Assembly (NCBI RefSeq): GCF_008710285.1
Contig: NZ_VYQF01000004.1
Location: forward strand, 290,459-354,458
Direction: 5' to 3'
DNA from: Ginsengibacter hankyongi
GTDB lineage: Bacteria > Bacteroidota > Bacteroidia > Chitinophagales > Chitinophagaceae
DNA length: 64,000 nucleotides
Under the pieces are notes generated by a model, which did no database searches, was not told the DNA's origin, and saw only the letters and a list, made by a program, of their open reading frames with translations. Made by a program: the position numbers and the translations under genes. Below, piece by piece: positions 1 to 9,302 of the stretch; positions within the stretch are counted from its first letter, which is position 1; each line of letters opens with the position of its first letter.

Positions 1-2
1 AT

Positions 3-1229
3 GTACTTACACGCCAGCCTGAGGATACGAATGATTCATTAGTTGATTTGCCCGATCCTTATATTGTGCCAGGCGGCCGTTTCAGGGAAATATATTATTG
101 GGATAGTTATTTTACAATGCTGGGTTTACAGGTATCAAACCGTGCGGACATGATCCTGAACATGGCCAATAATTTTTCATACCTCATTGATCGTTTTGGT
201 TATGTACCTAACGGAAACAGAACTTACTTTCTTGGCCGGTCTCAGCCACCTTTCTTTGCCTGTATGGTAAAACTTTTGGCAGAAGAAAAGGGCGCAGAGA
301 TTTTAATAGAATACCTGCCAAGGCTTCAAAAAGAATATGATTTCTGGATGAAGGGAATTGAGGAATTAACTGATGAAAATAAATCTATAAACCGTGTTAC
401 ACTTTTGCAGGGTGAAAATATATTGAATCATTATTGGGACGAACATGATTTTCCACGACCTGAAGCCTTTGCAGAAGAAATAAAATTATCAGCAACAGCA
501 AAAGATAAAAAAACCTTGTACCGGCATCTGCGTGCAGCCTGCGAATCAGGCTGGGATTTTTCTTCACGCTGGTTTAAAGATGTGAAAGATTTTTCAACTA
601 TTCATACTGCCGATATTATTCCTGTTGACTTGAATTGTCTTTTATTTCATCTTGAACAGACCCTTGCCGAAGGATATGAATTGGCCGGCAATAAAAACTC
701 ATCTGAGAAATTTATTGCTTTAGCTGCTTCAAGGAAAGAAGCAATAAATACATACTGCTGGAATGAAAACAAAGGATTTTATTTTGATTATGATTATGTT
801 GATGATGTTCAAAAAAATTCTTTAACGCTTGCTGCAGCATTTCCATTATTTTTTGAAATTGCTTCGCAGCAACAGGCTGATAGCATTGCCAAAAATTTGC
901 AGCAATATTTTTTGAAACCGGGCGGCTTGATCTCAACTACTGAAACAACAACGCAACAATGGGATGCACCTAACGGTTGGGCGCCATTACAATGGATTGC
1001 AATAATTGGATTGAGAAATTATAAACACGATGATCTGGCAAAAGATGTTGCCACGCGATGGATGAATATTAATAAGAAAGTTTACCAGGCTACCGGTAAG
1101 ATGATGGAGAAATACAATGTGGTAGCAACTGACACCAAAGCCGGTGGAGGTGAATATCCCGCGCAGGATGGCTTTGGCTGGACTAACGGTGTATACCTTG
1201 CCTTAGAAAAATCATTTGGAAAATTGTAA
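3..1229 (+). CDS. Trehalase, GH37 family (5' end outside window)
   Basis: Hydrolyses alpha,alpha-trehalose to two glucoses. Both classical trehalase signatures are present: PGGRFREIYYWDSY (codons from 69) and QWDAPNGWAP (957-986). The GWDF segment with its aspartate at 555-557 and GGGEYPAQDGFGWTNGV with its glutamate at 1152-1154 match the positions of the general acid and base in the E. coli periplasmic enzyme. The frame is open to the left edge and reads VLTRQPED before the first signature, as trehalases do, so the TTG at 48 is not the start. About 409 residues are visible; family members are usually 500-550, so roughly 100-140 N-terminal residues, including any signal peptide, are missing. 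It is convergent with the TonB receptor downstream. Family assignment is very secure; periplasmic location is inferred only. Confidence 0.96.
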   Translation, partial: VLTRQPEDTNDSLVDLPDPYIVPGGRFREIYYWDSYFTMLGLQVSNRADMILNMANNFSYLIDRFGYVPNGNRTYFLGRSQPPFFACMVKLLAEEKGAEILIEYLPRLQKEYDFWMKGIEELTDENKSINRVTLLQGENILNHYWDEHDFPRPEAFAEEIKLSATAKDKKTLYRHLRAACESGWDFSSRWFKDVKDFSTIHTADIIPVDLNCLLFHLEQTLAEGYELAGNKNSSEKFIALAASRKEAINTYCWNENKGFYFDYDYVDDVQKNSLTLAAAFPLFFEIASQQQADSIAKNLQQYFLKPGGLISTTETTTQQWDAPNGWAPLQWIAIIGLRNYKHDDLAKDVATRWMNINKKVYQATGKMMEKYNVVATDTKAGGGEYPAQDGFGWTNGVYLALEKSFGKL

Positions 1230-1302
1230 TGCTGTTCTTGGTATTATTCAACTCCAATATTGTCACGACCTTCAGGCCATGGGGCATAAAAATTCAGCTG
1301 TT

Positions 1303-1347
1303 GGCTTTAGCCCAAATGAAACTAAAGCCCACCAGGGCCTATTTTTT
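1303..1347 (+). terminator. Hairpin between convergent genes, possible terminator
   Basis: The arms GGCTTTAG (1303-1310) and CTAAAGCC (1322-1329) form a perfect 8-bp stem. A second, nearly perfect pair outside it, AGGCCATGG (1274-1282) with CCAGGGCCT (1332-1340), could extend the structure. The T-rich run ATTTTTTATT follows at 1341-1350. This sits 70-120 bases after the trehalase stop and before the end of the minus-strand receptor, where a shared terminator is expected. It could instead be a copy of a dispersed intergenic repeat. Confidence 0.45.
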
Positions 1348-1395
1348 ATTCACGGCCTGAAAACTACGGTAATAAAAAGCCTGATTTACTTCTCT

Positions 1396-3762
1396 TTAAA
1401 ATTTATACGATAAAGTTGCACCATAAGTTGCAGGATCGCCTAAATGCACAGCGCCAAAATCGTATGCATAAGCAATATATTTTTTATCGCTTGTATTTCT
1501 GCTCCATAAAAATAAATCGCAATATTTTGATGAAACACCTACCCTCAGGTTGATTAAACTATAAGGAGATTGTTTGATAGTATTCGCAAGATCAAAATAT
1601 TCTGTACCAAGATGCAGCCATTCAACCCGTGCTATTAATTTTGTCTGCTTTGATGCTGCCAGGCTGTAATTGTATTGTAGTGCAAGCATTGACGTTATAT
1701 CCGGCGTAAAAATCTGTTTCTTTCCATTCAGATCTACCGATTGGCCATTCTGAGATACCTTTAATGAAGTATATTTTGCATCGGTATAGCCGAAGTCGTA
1801 ATCAAATTGTAAGCCTTTTAACGGCGCTGCAGAGAGTTCAAGGTCTGCTCCTTTGCTGGAAAGCTTTCCTGTATTTTTTGTAACAGTAATAGCATCTGGC
1901 AAAATAAGTGTGGGCACTTGTGCATCATTAACATGGGTAAGAAAAACTGCAATATTTAATCTCAAGCGATCATTAAAAAGTGTGTTCTTAATACCTGCTT
2001 CAAAATTATTGCTGTACTCTGGTTTATAAGAGTACAGCGGTGGCTGCGAAGGATCAGAAGACAATTGTGTTAGACCGCCTGTTCTGTAACCACGGGTGTA
2101 AGTAAGGTACGCATTACTGTTAGATGCCACATGATAACTCAATCCCAGCTTTGGTGAAATTGCACTATAGTTTACAGTGCCTGCAGTGTCAGGCTGTGTA
2201 ACAAATGTACCCTGGCCATCCTTCTGGTATTCTCCTTCAACATTAAGTTTTCTATTTTCATAATCATAACGAAGGCCTGCAATGAGATCGAGTTTTTTAT
2301 TTATAGAATAACTTGTTTGTCCATAAAATGCAATGCCGGTATTTTTTCCTGTAGTTGTATTTATGATAGAAAAGTTGGAATCAGGTACGCCCAGCATTCC
2401 TGCATCTTTCCCGAAGTGAGTAGCCTGTTTTGTAGGGTTATCCTGGTAAAAAAAATAAGTACCCGCAGTCCATTTAAAAGAAGAACTTTTATTTGCAGGC
2501 GAACTAAAACGCAATTCCTGCGTAAACACTTTCACGTTATTCCATTTATTACCATAGTTATTAATAATGGTCACAGCATCTGCAGGTGAAAAATCACCAT
2601 CAAGAGGCGCATTATAATAACGATGATTTTGTTGCCATGAGGACAGCGAAGTAAAGTTAAATGCAGTTCCGGAATGATTTAAAGTTAATGAAGCGTTTAC
2701 TGTATTGTCAAACATTTTGCCAATTGCATTTTGACTAAGCTGAAACGGATCTTTAAATGCTTCGTCTACCCCAAACACCAAAGGAAAGGCTCCGTCATTT
2801 TTATTGTTTTGATGTTTTACATTTAATGTGATGGCCCATCTTGCATCCGGTATATATTTAAGATAATAATTACCGGTTATGCCCTGCTGGTTATCAAACG
2901 AACTATTATTGAACTTGTTGGTATAAAAACCATCGCGTTTATTGAACATTGCAGAAGCGCCAAAGAACAATTTGTTTTTTATAACGGGCAAGCGTATTCC
3001 GGCACTATATCTCTGTTCGCCATGGTTGCCGATGTTTAATTCTACAAATCCATTGGTTGCATTAGTTGGTTGTTTGGTGATAATATTGATTACTCCACCC
3101 ATTGCATTTCTGCCATATAGAGTTCCCTGTGGGCCTCTCAATATTTCTATGCGTTCAATATCATTAAGATTTGAAATATATGTATCAAGGCTAAACTGGT
3201 TTACCCCATCAATATAAGTAGCCACTGCCGGATCGTAAGAAGTGGTAACGATACCGCGGATGGAAGTTACATTACGATCGTCGCCTGAATTATTCGAATA
3301 CAAATTTGGTACAATAGCCGTAAGTTCCTTACTGTTCCATAACTTGTATTGGTGAACTTGTTTTGATGAGATGGAGGTTGTGCTTAACGGAATATTCTGC
3401 AGCGATTCTTCTTTTTTCTGGGCAGTTACAACCACTGCGTCCAACTGTACCATAGCATCGATAAGTTGAATGTTTAAATTTGCTCCGCTTGTGGTTACAA
3501 CTACTTCTTCATTTTTATCTGCGTAGCCAACTGCTGATACAGAAACATTATATGTTCCCGCAGCAATGTGCTGAAAGCTATAATTGCCCCGTGCATCACT
3601 AACGGTTCCTGCATTTGTATTTAATAAGTGAATAAAGGCATCTGCAACAGGTTGTGATTTACTGTTTGTAATAGTTCCAGTAATAACCTGGCTATGTACT
3701 GCGGCGCTTGCCAGCATTAACAGCATGGCAAACAAAATTTTTTTTCTTATGATCTTGAGCAT
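1396..3762 (-). CDS. TonB-dependent outer-membrane receptor (not SusC type)
   Basis: A 788-residue outer-membrane beta-barrel transporter energised by TonB. It has a cleavable signal peptide (about residues 1-24, ending VHSQ), then a carboxypeptidase-regulatory-like beta-sandwich (about 25-105), then a plug containing LRGPQGTLYGRNAMGG, the usual plug signature, and a barrel ending in aromatic YKF. The plug start (VVVTAQKKEESLQNIPLS) resembles classical siderophore or vitamin type receptors rather than the SusC VVVGYGTQ segment, and at 788 residues it is shorter than SusC proteins (about 1000). It follows the ThuA/sugar-dehydrogenase lipoprotein by 56 bp on the same strand, so they may be co-transcribed and share a substrate. 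The ligand cannot be read from sequence. Confidence 0.93.
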   Translation of the reverse strand: MLKIIRKKILFAMLLMLASAAVHSQVITGTITNSKSQPVADAFIHLLNTNAGTVSDARGNYSFQHIAAGTYNVSVSAVGYADKNEEVVVTTSGANLNIQLIDAMVQLDAVVVTAQKKEESLQNIPLSTTSISSKQVHQYKLWNSKELTAIVPNLYSNNSGDDRNVTSIRGIVTTSYDPAVATYIDGVNQFSLDTYISNLNDIERIEILRGPQGTLYGRNAMGGVINIITKQPTNATNGFVELNIGNHGEQRYSAGIRLPVIKNKLFFGASAMFNKRDGFYTNKFNNSSFDNQQGITGNYYLKYIPDARWAITLNVKHQNNKNDGAFPLVFGVDEAFKDPFQLSQNAIGKMFDNTVNASLTLNHSGTAFNFTSLSSWQQNHRYYNAPLDGDFSPADAVTIINNYGNKWNNVKVFTQELRFSSPANKSSSFKWTAGTYFFYQDNPTKQATHFGKDAGMLGVPDSNFSIINTTTGKNTGIAFYGQTSYSINKKLDLIAGLRYDYENRKLNVEGEYQKDGQGTFVTQPDTAGTVNYSAISPKLGLSYHVASNSNAYLTYTRGYRTGGLTQLSSDPSQPPLYSYKPEYSNNFEAGIKNTLFNDRLRLNIAVFLTHVNDAQVPTLILPDAITVTKNTGKLSSKGADLELSAAPLKGLQFDYDFGYTDAKYTSLKVSQNGQSVDLNGKKQIFTPDITSMLALQYNYSLAASKQTKLIARVEWLHLGTEYFDLANTIKQSPYSLINLRVGVSSKYCDLFLWSRNTSDKKYIAYAYDFGAVHLGDPATYGATLSYKF

Positions 3763-3818
3763 TTAATTGAGTTTTAAAGAAATAGTCCCTGGATAAGTTG
3801 AAACAGGTTTGTTATAAG

Positions 3819-6800
3819 TTATTTAATAAAAAATTGTATAGATGATAATGCAGCACTGGTAGTTATTTTTTGATCTTTTGCCTTACTTACAATATAAATA
3901 TTATGAAGTTTTCCATCATTAACCCCGGTTAGAGCACCGCTTAATGTTGCAAATTGCGGAGACGCTTTTCCAGGTTTTCCTGCCGCGCCTTCGCTTAAAC
4001 CTGCAAAAGTAAATTCACCTATTTTGTTTCCTGAAGGTGCGTCAACATGCAATTCAAACATGTAGCCCGATACTGGGGGCTTCTGCCAGCCCATTGTTAT
4101 AACAGCACGTGAAATGCCTGAAGGATCAATACTATCAATGCTGAACCAACCTGTGTTTTGTGGCAATACCATATACGTAGTTCCATTGAAAACTGCTTTA
4201 CTAAAGCCTTGCATTTGCTGCACGCCGTCAAATGAAATTTTACTGTTATGCAATGCAACAGAATTACTGCCCATCAAAGGCTTGATATTATTTCCGCCAT
4301 TGTCAGTATAATCTGCGGAAATGTATAATACGCCGTTATCTTTTACAGGTTTGTTTAAGGTTGCGTTTACCTGGCCTTTTGCGGGTAAAGATTTTATTTT
4401 TTTGTTTTGAGCCGCGAGGGATAACACCCATGATATAATTTGTTTAGCATCGCTTTCTTTTAAATTAGGATGCGCAGCCATTGCCACCTCGCCCCATGCG
4501 CCGCTTCCGCCTTTTATTACTTTTTGCGCAAGATAGGTCATGGCATTTGGATCTTTTTGATAACGCTGTGAGACCATCGTAAATGCAGGCCCGATTGATT
4601 TTTCATCTACCTTATGGCAACCTTTGCAGTCTAAAGACATCATTAAATTTTTACCCATCATAACCTGGCTTATCAGCTGGTGACCCTGTGTTGATCCTGC
4701 TTTACCGGTACCTTCTGCATAATCGGCTGAAACAACCAGGTTGCTCAAATCTTTTACTTTGGCTGTATCATCTTTGTCGTTAATATCAACGTGGTATTTT
4801 ACATCGTGGCCGGGGAAGTAAAATGTTTTATTGCCATCAATCACTATGTTTACGGTGGGTGCCTCGTTGCCTGCATATACATTTACCACGCTGCTTTTTG
4901 ACGAAGCATTTTTATCATCTTTTACTTCTGCTGAAATCGAATAGTCGCCGACGTTAGTTAGCGTGTATTGGAGCTTTGGTTCGTTTGTATTAACCTTTGT
5001 GCCATTGCCCAGATCCCACACATAGGATAGCTTATCATTGTCGGGGTCTTTTGCGGCAACGGTCGCTGTTATTTGCAAAGGCAGATCCCCCGATGTTTTA
5101 TCCACGCTTATTGAAGAGATTTCCGGAGGCCTGTTTCCTGAGATATAATCGATGCGTGCCAAGCCGGCATCAGGGTTTTTGGCAAACCATCCGCTGCCAT
5201 ATTCTAATACATAAATTCTGCCGTCAGGACCAACTTCCATATCAGAAGGGTTTGCAAATTTTGTATGTAACATGAAAGGTTCCATGTTATCAAAATCACC
5301 GTTAGGTAACATCGTCACTACTTTTATCCAGCCGCGTATCCATTCATAAATAAACAGTTTCCCATTGTAATAATCCGGGTAACGGGTCTCTTCCGGGTAT
5401 AAGTCCGGGTAATAAACCGGCCCGGCCATTGCACACCTGCCGCCGCTTCCCACCTGCGGAAAATCTTTTGAAGCTGCATAAGGATACCAGATAAATGCAG
5501 GTTGCGCCGGAGGTAATTGCTGTAACCCGGTGTTATTGCGTGAATTATTTATAGGCTTTGCAGGATCGAATGCAGCACCGGATTGGCCTGTTGCGTAGTT
5601 GTATTCACGGTAAGGAAGATTGTTGGCGACGAAAAAAGGCCAGCCAAAGAAACCGGCTTTCCTTGCCTGGTTAAATTCATCATAGCCACGTGGGCCACGG
5701 GTATCCATACTGTCATTGTTTGCATCGGGGCCAACTTCTCCCCAATAGAGAAATCCAGTCTTTTGGTCTACAGAAATACGATAAGGGTTCCGGTCGCCCA
5801 TTACATAAATCTCCGGCCTTGTTTTATTGGTGCCTTTTGGAAATAAATTGCCATCGGGAATCGTATAGTTTCCTTGTTCATCTACATCAATGCGTAGTAT
5901 CTTACCACGCAGGTCATTCGTATTTCCGGCACTGCGGCGATCATCATAATGCTCATGACCGGGACGATCATCTAACGGAGCATAACCATGACTCGCAAAG
6001 GGTTGATTGGGTTCATCAAAAGGAGTTGTGTTGTCGCCTGTTGATAAATATAACATCCGATCTTTACCAAAAGCAATGGAACCGCCCGTATGGCAACATA
6101 TTTCTCTTTGAGAATATAATTGCAAAATCATTTTTTCTGATTTTGGATCAATCGAATCATTATTAAAAGTGAAACGGGATAAACGATTCACGGAGGTATC
6201 TACGGGGCTATAATATATATACACGTAATGATTATGTGCAAAATCAGGATCCTTCTGAATGCCCAGTAATCCTTCTTCTGCGTTGACTCCGGGTGTATGT
6301 AGCGTTTTCCAGTAAACATTCAAGAAGCCCACCTGCTTCACTGTTTTAGTATCGTTTTTATATAACAATATTTCTCCGCGCCTTTGTGCAATCAGTACGT
6401 CAAGGTTTGGAAGAATCGTCATTTCTGTTGGTTCAAAAAAAGTGCCCTGCACCAACTGTGTTTTTACAAAGCGGTCTTCTTCTGGTATGGGTGGCGTCTT
6501 TACTTTTGCATAATCCAATTCTTTATTGTCGCCCATTGCATATTTAATTCCGCCGAGAATGTGCTTTAAATAATTGGGTTCGCTGTACGATTCTTCTGTA
6601 TGGCCCAGCTCAGTGTACCATGCTCTTCCGCCATCATAATCATGATACCAGGCCATAGGATGATATTCTCCGTTAGTACCGCCTTTATAACTTTTTTCAT
6701 CAATGGTTAACAATACATGTACATCGTTGCTAAGATTTTTAAAATTATACCACTCGTCTTTTCTTATCCAGGGATCGGGTAAATGTTTGGTAGAAATATC

Positions 6801-7265
6801 ATTCTTGTCTACTACGTGTAGGCTTGCCTGTTGTTGTTCTGGATGGCCATTGAAATTAGCTCCTACCAGCCTCGTGTACCAGCCCCAATGATAGCCTGCA
6901 TCTGTTGCGGCATGAATGCCAACAAATCCGCCGCCGGCTTCAATGTAACGCTGGAAGGCATTTTCCTGGTAATTATTTAAAAGGACATCATCGTTATCAG
7001 TTGTACTTAAAAATACTACTGCCGCGTACTTTTTTAAGGTATCCTCGTTAAACATTTCCGCATTGGAAGTGGTATCTACATCAAAGTTATTTTCCTGTCC
7101 TAGTTTTATAATGGCGTTAGCTCCTGTAGCTATAGAGGAGTGATGAAATCCAGCTGTTTTGGTAAACACCAATAGCCTGGGCGTGCCTGAACGTTTGTTA
7201 CAACTGTAAAGAAATAAAATGAAAACGGAAATCATAACCGGGCAAAATCGTGTGCAATTTTTCAT
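3819..7265 (-). CDS. Multidomain lipoprotein: ThuA + sugar dehydrogenase + PKD + cytochrome c + CBM6-like
   Basis: A 1148-residue lipoprotein (LYSC, Cys22). Domains in order: a ThuA-like flavodoxin-fold domain (about 30-245; HAATDAGYHWGWY), a glucose/sorbosone dehydrogenase beta-propeller (about 270-730; GEILLYKND, HTGGSIAFGKD, RNPYRIS), a PKD domain (about 738-830), a class I cytochrome c with CKGCH near residue 879 and a probable axial Met in the EVAMAAHP segment, and a C-terminal CBM6-like beta-sandwich (about 985-1148). Known propellers of this family use PQQ to oxidise sugars and pass electrons on; here the fused heme could be the acceptor. The exact substrate, and whether PQQ is bound, are unknown. 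The order of domains recurs in Bacteroidota proteins annotated as ThuA or PQQ-dependent sugar dehydrogenase. It starts 78 bp after the GH13 stop, so it may be read from the sucrose operon or from its own promoter. Confidence 0.9.
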   Translation of the reverse strand: MKNCTRFCPVMISVFILFLYSCNKRSGTPRLLVFTKTAGFHHSSIATGANAIIKLGQENNFDVDTTSNAEMFNEDTLKKYAAVVFLSTTDNDDVLLNNYQENAFQRYIEAGGGFVGIHAATDAGYHWGWYTRLVGANFNGHPEQQQASLHVVDKNDISTKHLPDPWIRKDEWYNFKNLSNDVHVLLTIDEKSYKGGTNGEYHPMAWYHDYDGGRAWYTELGHTEESYSEPNYLKHILGGIKYAMGDNKELDYAKVKTPPIPEEDRFVKTQLVQGTFFEPTEMTILPNLDVLIAQRRGEILLYKNDTKTVKQVGFLNVYWKTLHTPGVNAEEGLLGIQKDPDFAHNHYVYIYYSPVDTSVNRLSRFTFNNDSIDPKSEKMILQLYSQREICCHTGGSIAFGKDRMLYLSTGDNTTPFDEPNQPFASHGYAPLDDRPGHEHYDDRRSAGNTNDLRGKILRIDVDEQGNYTIPDGNLFPKGTNKTRPEIYVMGDRNPYRISVDQKTGFLYWGEVGPDANNDSMDTRGPRGYDEFNQARKAGFFGWPFFVANNLPYREYNYATGQSGAAFDPAKPINNSRNNTGLQQLPPAQPAFIWYPYAASKDFPQVGSGGRCAMAGPVYYPDLYPEETRYPDYYNGKLFIYEWIRGWIKVVTMLPNGDFDNMEPFMLHTKFANPSDMEVGPDGRIYVLEYGSGWFAKNPDAGLARIDYISGNRPPEISSISVDKTSGDLPLQITATVAAKDPDNDKLSYVWDLGNGTKVNTNEPKLQYTLTNVGDYSISAEVKDDKNASSKSSVVNVYAGNEAPTVNIVIDGNKTFYFPGHDVKYHVDINDKDDTAKVKDLSNLVVSADYAEGTGKAGSTQGHQLISQVMMGKNLMMSLDCKGCHKVDEKSIGPAFTMVSQRYQKDPNAMTYLAQKVIKGGSGAWGEVAMAAHPNLKESDAKQIISWVLSLAAQNKKIKSLPAKGQVNATLNKPVKDNGVLYISADYTDNGGNNIKPLMGSNSVALHNSKISFDGVQQMQGFSKAVFNGTTYMVLPQNTGWFSIDSIDPSGISRAVITMGWQKPPVSGYMFELHVDAPSGNKIGEFTFAGLSEGAAGKPGKASPQFATLSGALTGVNDGKLHNIYIVSKAKDQKITTSAALSSIQFFIK

Positions 7266-7343
7266 GTGATATTTTAAAATGATGGTTTCTGGTAAATTAT
7301 TATTTTGATCAAATGTACTTAAAATACAAAACTTGAGGGGGAT

Positions 7344-9290
7344 TTATACATCTTCCATTATATGAAAGCCATAAGGCTGAATTATCAGGTACTCGTCATC
7401 GTTAGCTACCCTGTATTTTTCCTTCGACCAATGATCATATAATTTTTCTGGCGTAAAGCCACTTTCTTTAAATGCATACCAGGTTATGTATGCCGGCTTA
7501 CCGCTGAAATTATACAAGCAAAATATTTGTTGTTCTTTAGCGGCTCTTATAAACGCAGCAACATGAATGTTATGTGGCGTTATCCATGTAAGGTTACTGG
7601 TGTCGGCGATTGCGGGTAATTTTCGTCTTATGGCAAGGAGTTTTTGAGTTCCTTTAAAAATTCTATTTTCAATAGATCCTTCCTTATCTTTTAAATTATT
7701 TTTATTCCAGTTAATTACCGGCCGGTGCATCCACCTGTTATCATAACTTTTCCCGGCATCGTATAAATAAGAAGTATCATTGGTGTACCCAACTTCATCT
7801 CCATAAAATATCATAGGAAGGCCGCCAATGAAAAAACTAAACGATTGCATCAATAAAATTTTATCGATTGATTTCGTTATTTCATCTTTATTATTCTCTT
7901 CAATTGCTTTCTGCAAGCCGCATAACGATGCTAAAGTACCGCTGATGCGGGCGTCACCGGTTTTTGGATTATAAGAGAATAATGCCCCCTTTGCAGGCGA
8001 GCCATAATAATTTCCTGAATAATAATTCTTTAAGAATTGCCGGTGTTCATAAGTATTAAAACCCGATTGCTGAATCATATAATCATCATAACCTAATCCG
8101 ATATCATCATGGCAGCGGGTATAAGTAATCCATGAAGTGCCGTAAGGTTTTTGTAATAAAATATTTTGTGCAGCAAGCATAACCCTTGTATCGCTGGTTG
8201 CCAGGGCATCCCATTGCAAAGCCATTTGTGTGGCATTATAAGCGAAGTCACATTCTTTAGCAGTGAAGCTTTCGGTTCCGAAATAATTCATGATTTCTTT
8301 GGGAGCCACTATCGCTTCGCCCAAGAGTGCCATACCTGGTGTCGCTACTTCTGTGCAAAGTTTTATAAGCCTGAGAATAGTGTGTGCCTGTGGCAGGTTT
8401 TGGCAGGTAGTTCCCAATTGTTTCCAAATGAATGCAGGTGCGTCTATCCGTAATATATCTATGCCGAGGTTTGCATAAAAAAATATCGTATCAAGCATGG
8501 CAATAAACACCTCCGGGTTTGTGTAATTAAGATCCCATTGGTAATGATGAAAAACAGTCATTACCCATTTGTTGCATTCTTCAACCCAGGTGAAATTGCC
8601 GGGGGAACTTTCAGGAAAAATTTCAGGCATTGATTTTTCAAACTCATCAGGAGTTTTTTTATCATCATACATATAAAAAAAATCCTGGTATTTTTTATCT
8701 CCTGCTTTGGCCTTCAATGCCCAATCATGATGACGAGAAGTGTGGTTGAGAACAATGTCAATCATGAGATACATTTCTTCTTCATTCATCTTTTGCTCGA
8801 GGTGTTGGAGGTCGCTTAGAGAGCCAAACCGTTTATCAACTTTTCTAAAATCGGAAACTGCATAGCCACCATCACTTTCGCCTTCGGGGCTTTCAAATAA
8901 AGGCATCAGGTGCAACACATTTATGCCAAGTTCTTTGAGGTAGGGTATTTTCTCTTCGAGTCCTGAAATGCTTCCGGAAAACCTGTCGACATATAAACTC
9001 ATACCTGCAAGTTCATTGCTTAAATACCAGTTTTGTTTTTCAAGTTTAGCTATGTCCTTTTTTTGTAATTGTAAAGAACGTTTTTCAAAAGCGCTTACAA
9101 TTGTTTCATTCAATCTGTCAAAGAAAAGAGGGCTTTTTTCGTGTGTGCCGTACAATTCATAAAATAACGAATGAATAGAAGAAGCATTGGCTATATATCT
9201 TGAAAAAAATGCGTTATGCTCTATCGTTCTTCCGGGGAATTGATTGGCAATTATTTTTTCAATTTTTGAATGAACTTTAAAATCGTACAT
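7344..9290 (-). CDS. Amylosucrase/sucrose hydrolase-like GH13 (subfamily 4 type)
   Basis: A 648-residue GH13 protein without signal peptide, so cytoplasmic. The length and several stretches match Neisseria amylosucrase: FHHYQWDLNYTNPEVF, DILRIDAPAFIWKQLGT, NLPQAH. The GH13 triad is present: nucleophile Asp in DILRIDAPAF (near residue 283), acid/base Glu in GEAIV (near 323), and the third Asp in RCHDDIG (near 393). An N-terminal helical region of about 90 residues precedes the barrel, as in amylosucrases. Such enzymes split sucrose, releasing fructose and either transferring glucose to an alpha-glucan or hydrolysing it; sequence alone does not separate the two. It is last in a three-gene operon, 12 bp after fructokinase, which fits sucrose as the substrate. 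Confidence 0.9.
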   Translation of the reverse strand: MYDFKVHSKIEKIIANQFPGRTIEHNAFFSRYIANASSIHSLFYELYGTHEKSPLFFDRLNETIVSAFEKRSLQLQKKDIAKLEKQNWYLSNELAGMSLYVDRFSGSISGLEEKIPYLKELGINVLHLMPLFESPEGESDGGYAVSDFRKVDKRFGSLSDLQHLEQKMNEEEMYLMIDIVLNHTSRHHDWALKAKAGDKKYQDFFYMYDDKKTPDEFEKSMPEIFPESSPGNFTWVEECNKWVMTVFHHYQWDLNYTNPEVFIAMLDTIFFYANLGIDILRIDAPAFIWKQLGTTCQNLPQAHTILRLIKLCTEVATPGMALLGEAIVAPKEIMNYFGTESFTAKECDFAYNATQMALQWDALATSDTRVMLAAQNILLQKPYGTSWITYTRCHDDIGLGYDDYMIQQSGFNTYEHRQFLKNYYSGNYYGSPAKGALFSYNPKTGDARISGTLASLCGLQKAIEENNKDEITKSIDKILLMQSFSFFIGGLPMIFYGDEVGYTNDTSYLYDAGKSYDNRWMHRPVINWNKNNLKDKEGSIENRIFKGTQKLLAIRRKLPAIADTSNLTWITPHNIHVAAFIRAAKEQQIFCLYNFSGKPAYITWYAFKESGFTPEKLYDHWSKEKYRVANDDEYLIIQPYGFHIMEDV

Positions 9291-9302
9291 GCCTTTACGT
9301 TA

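Noticed and set aside
5690..6166. 158-codon plus-strand frame antisense to the ThuA/dehydrogenase lipoprotein
   Set aside because: Lies wholly inside a well-supported gene; composition is Cys/His-rich shadow sequence.
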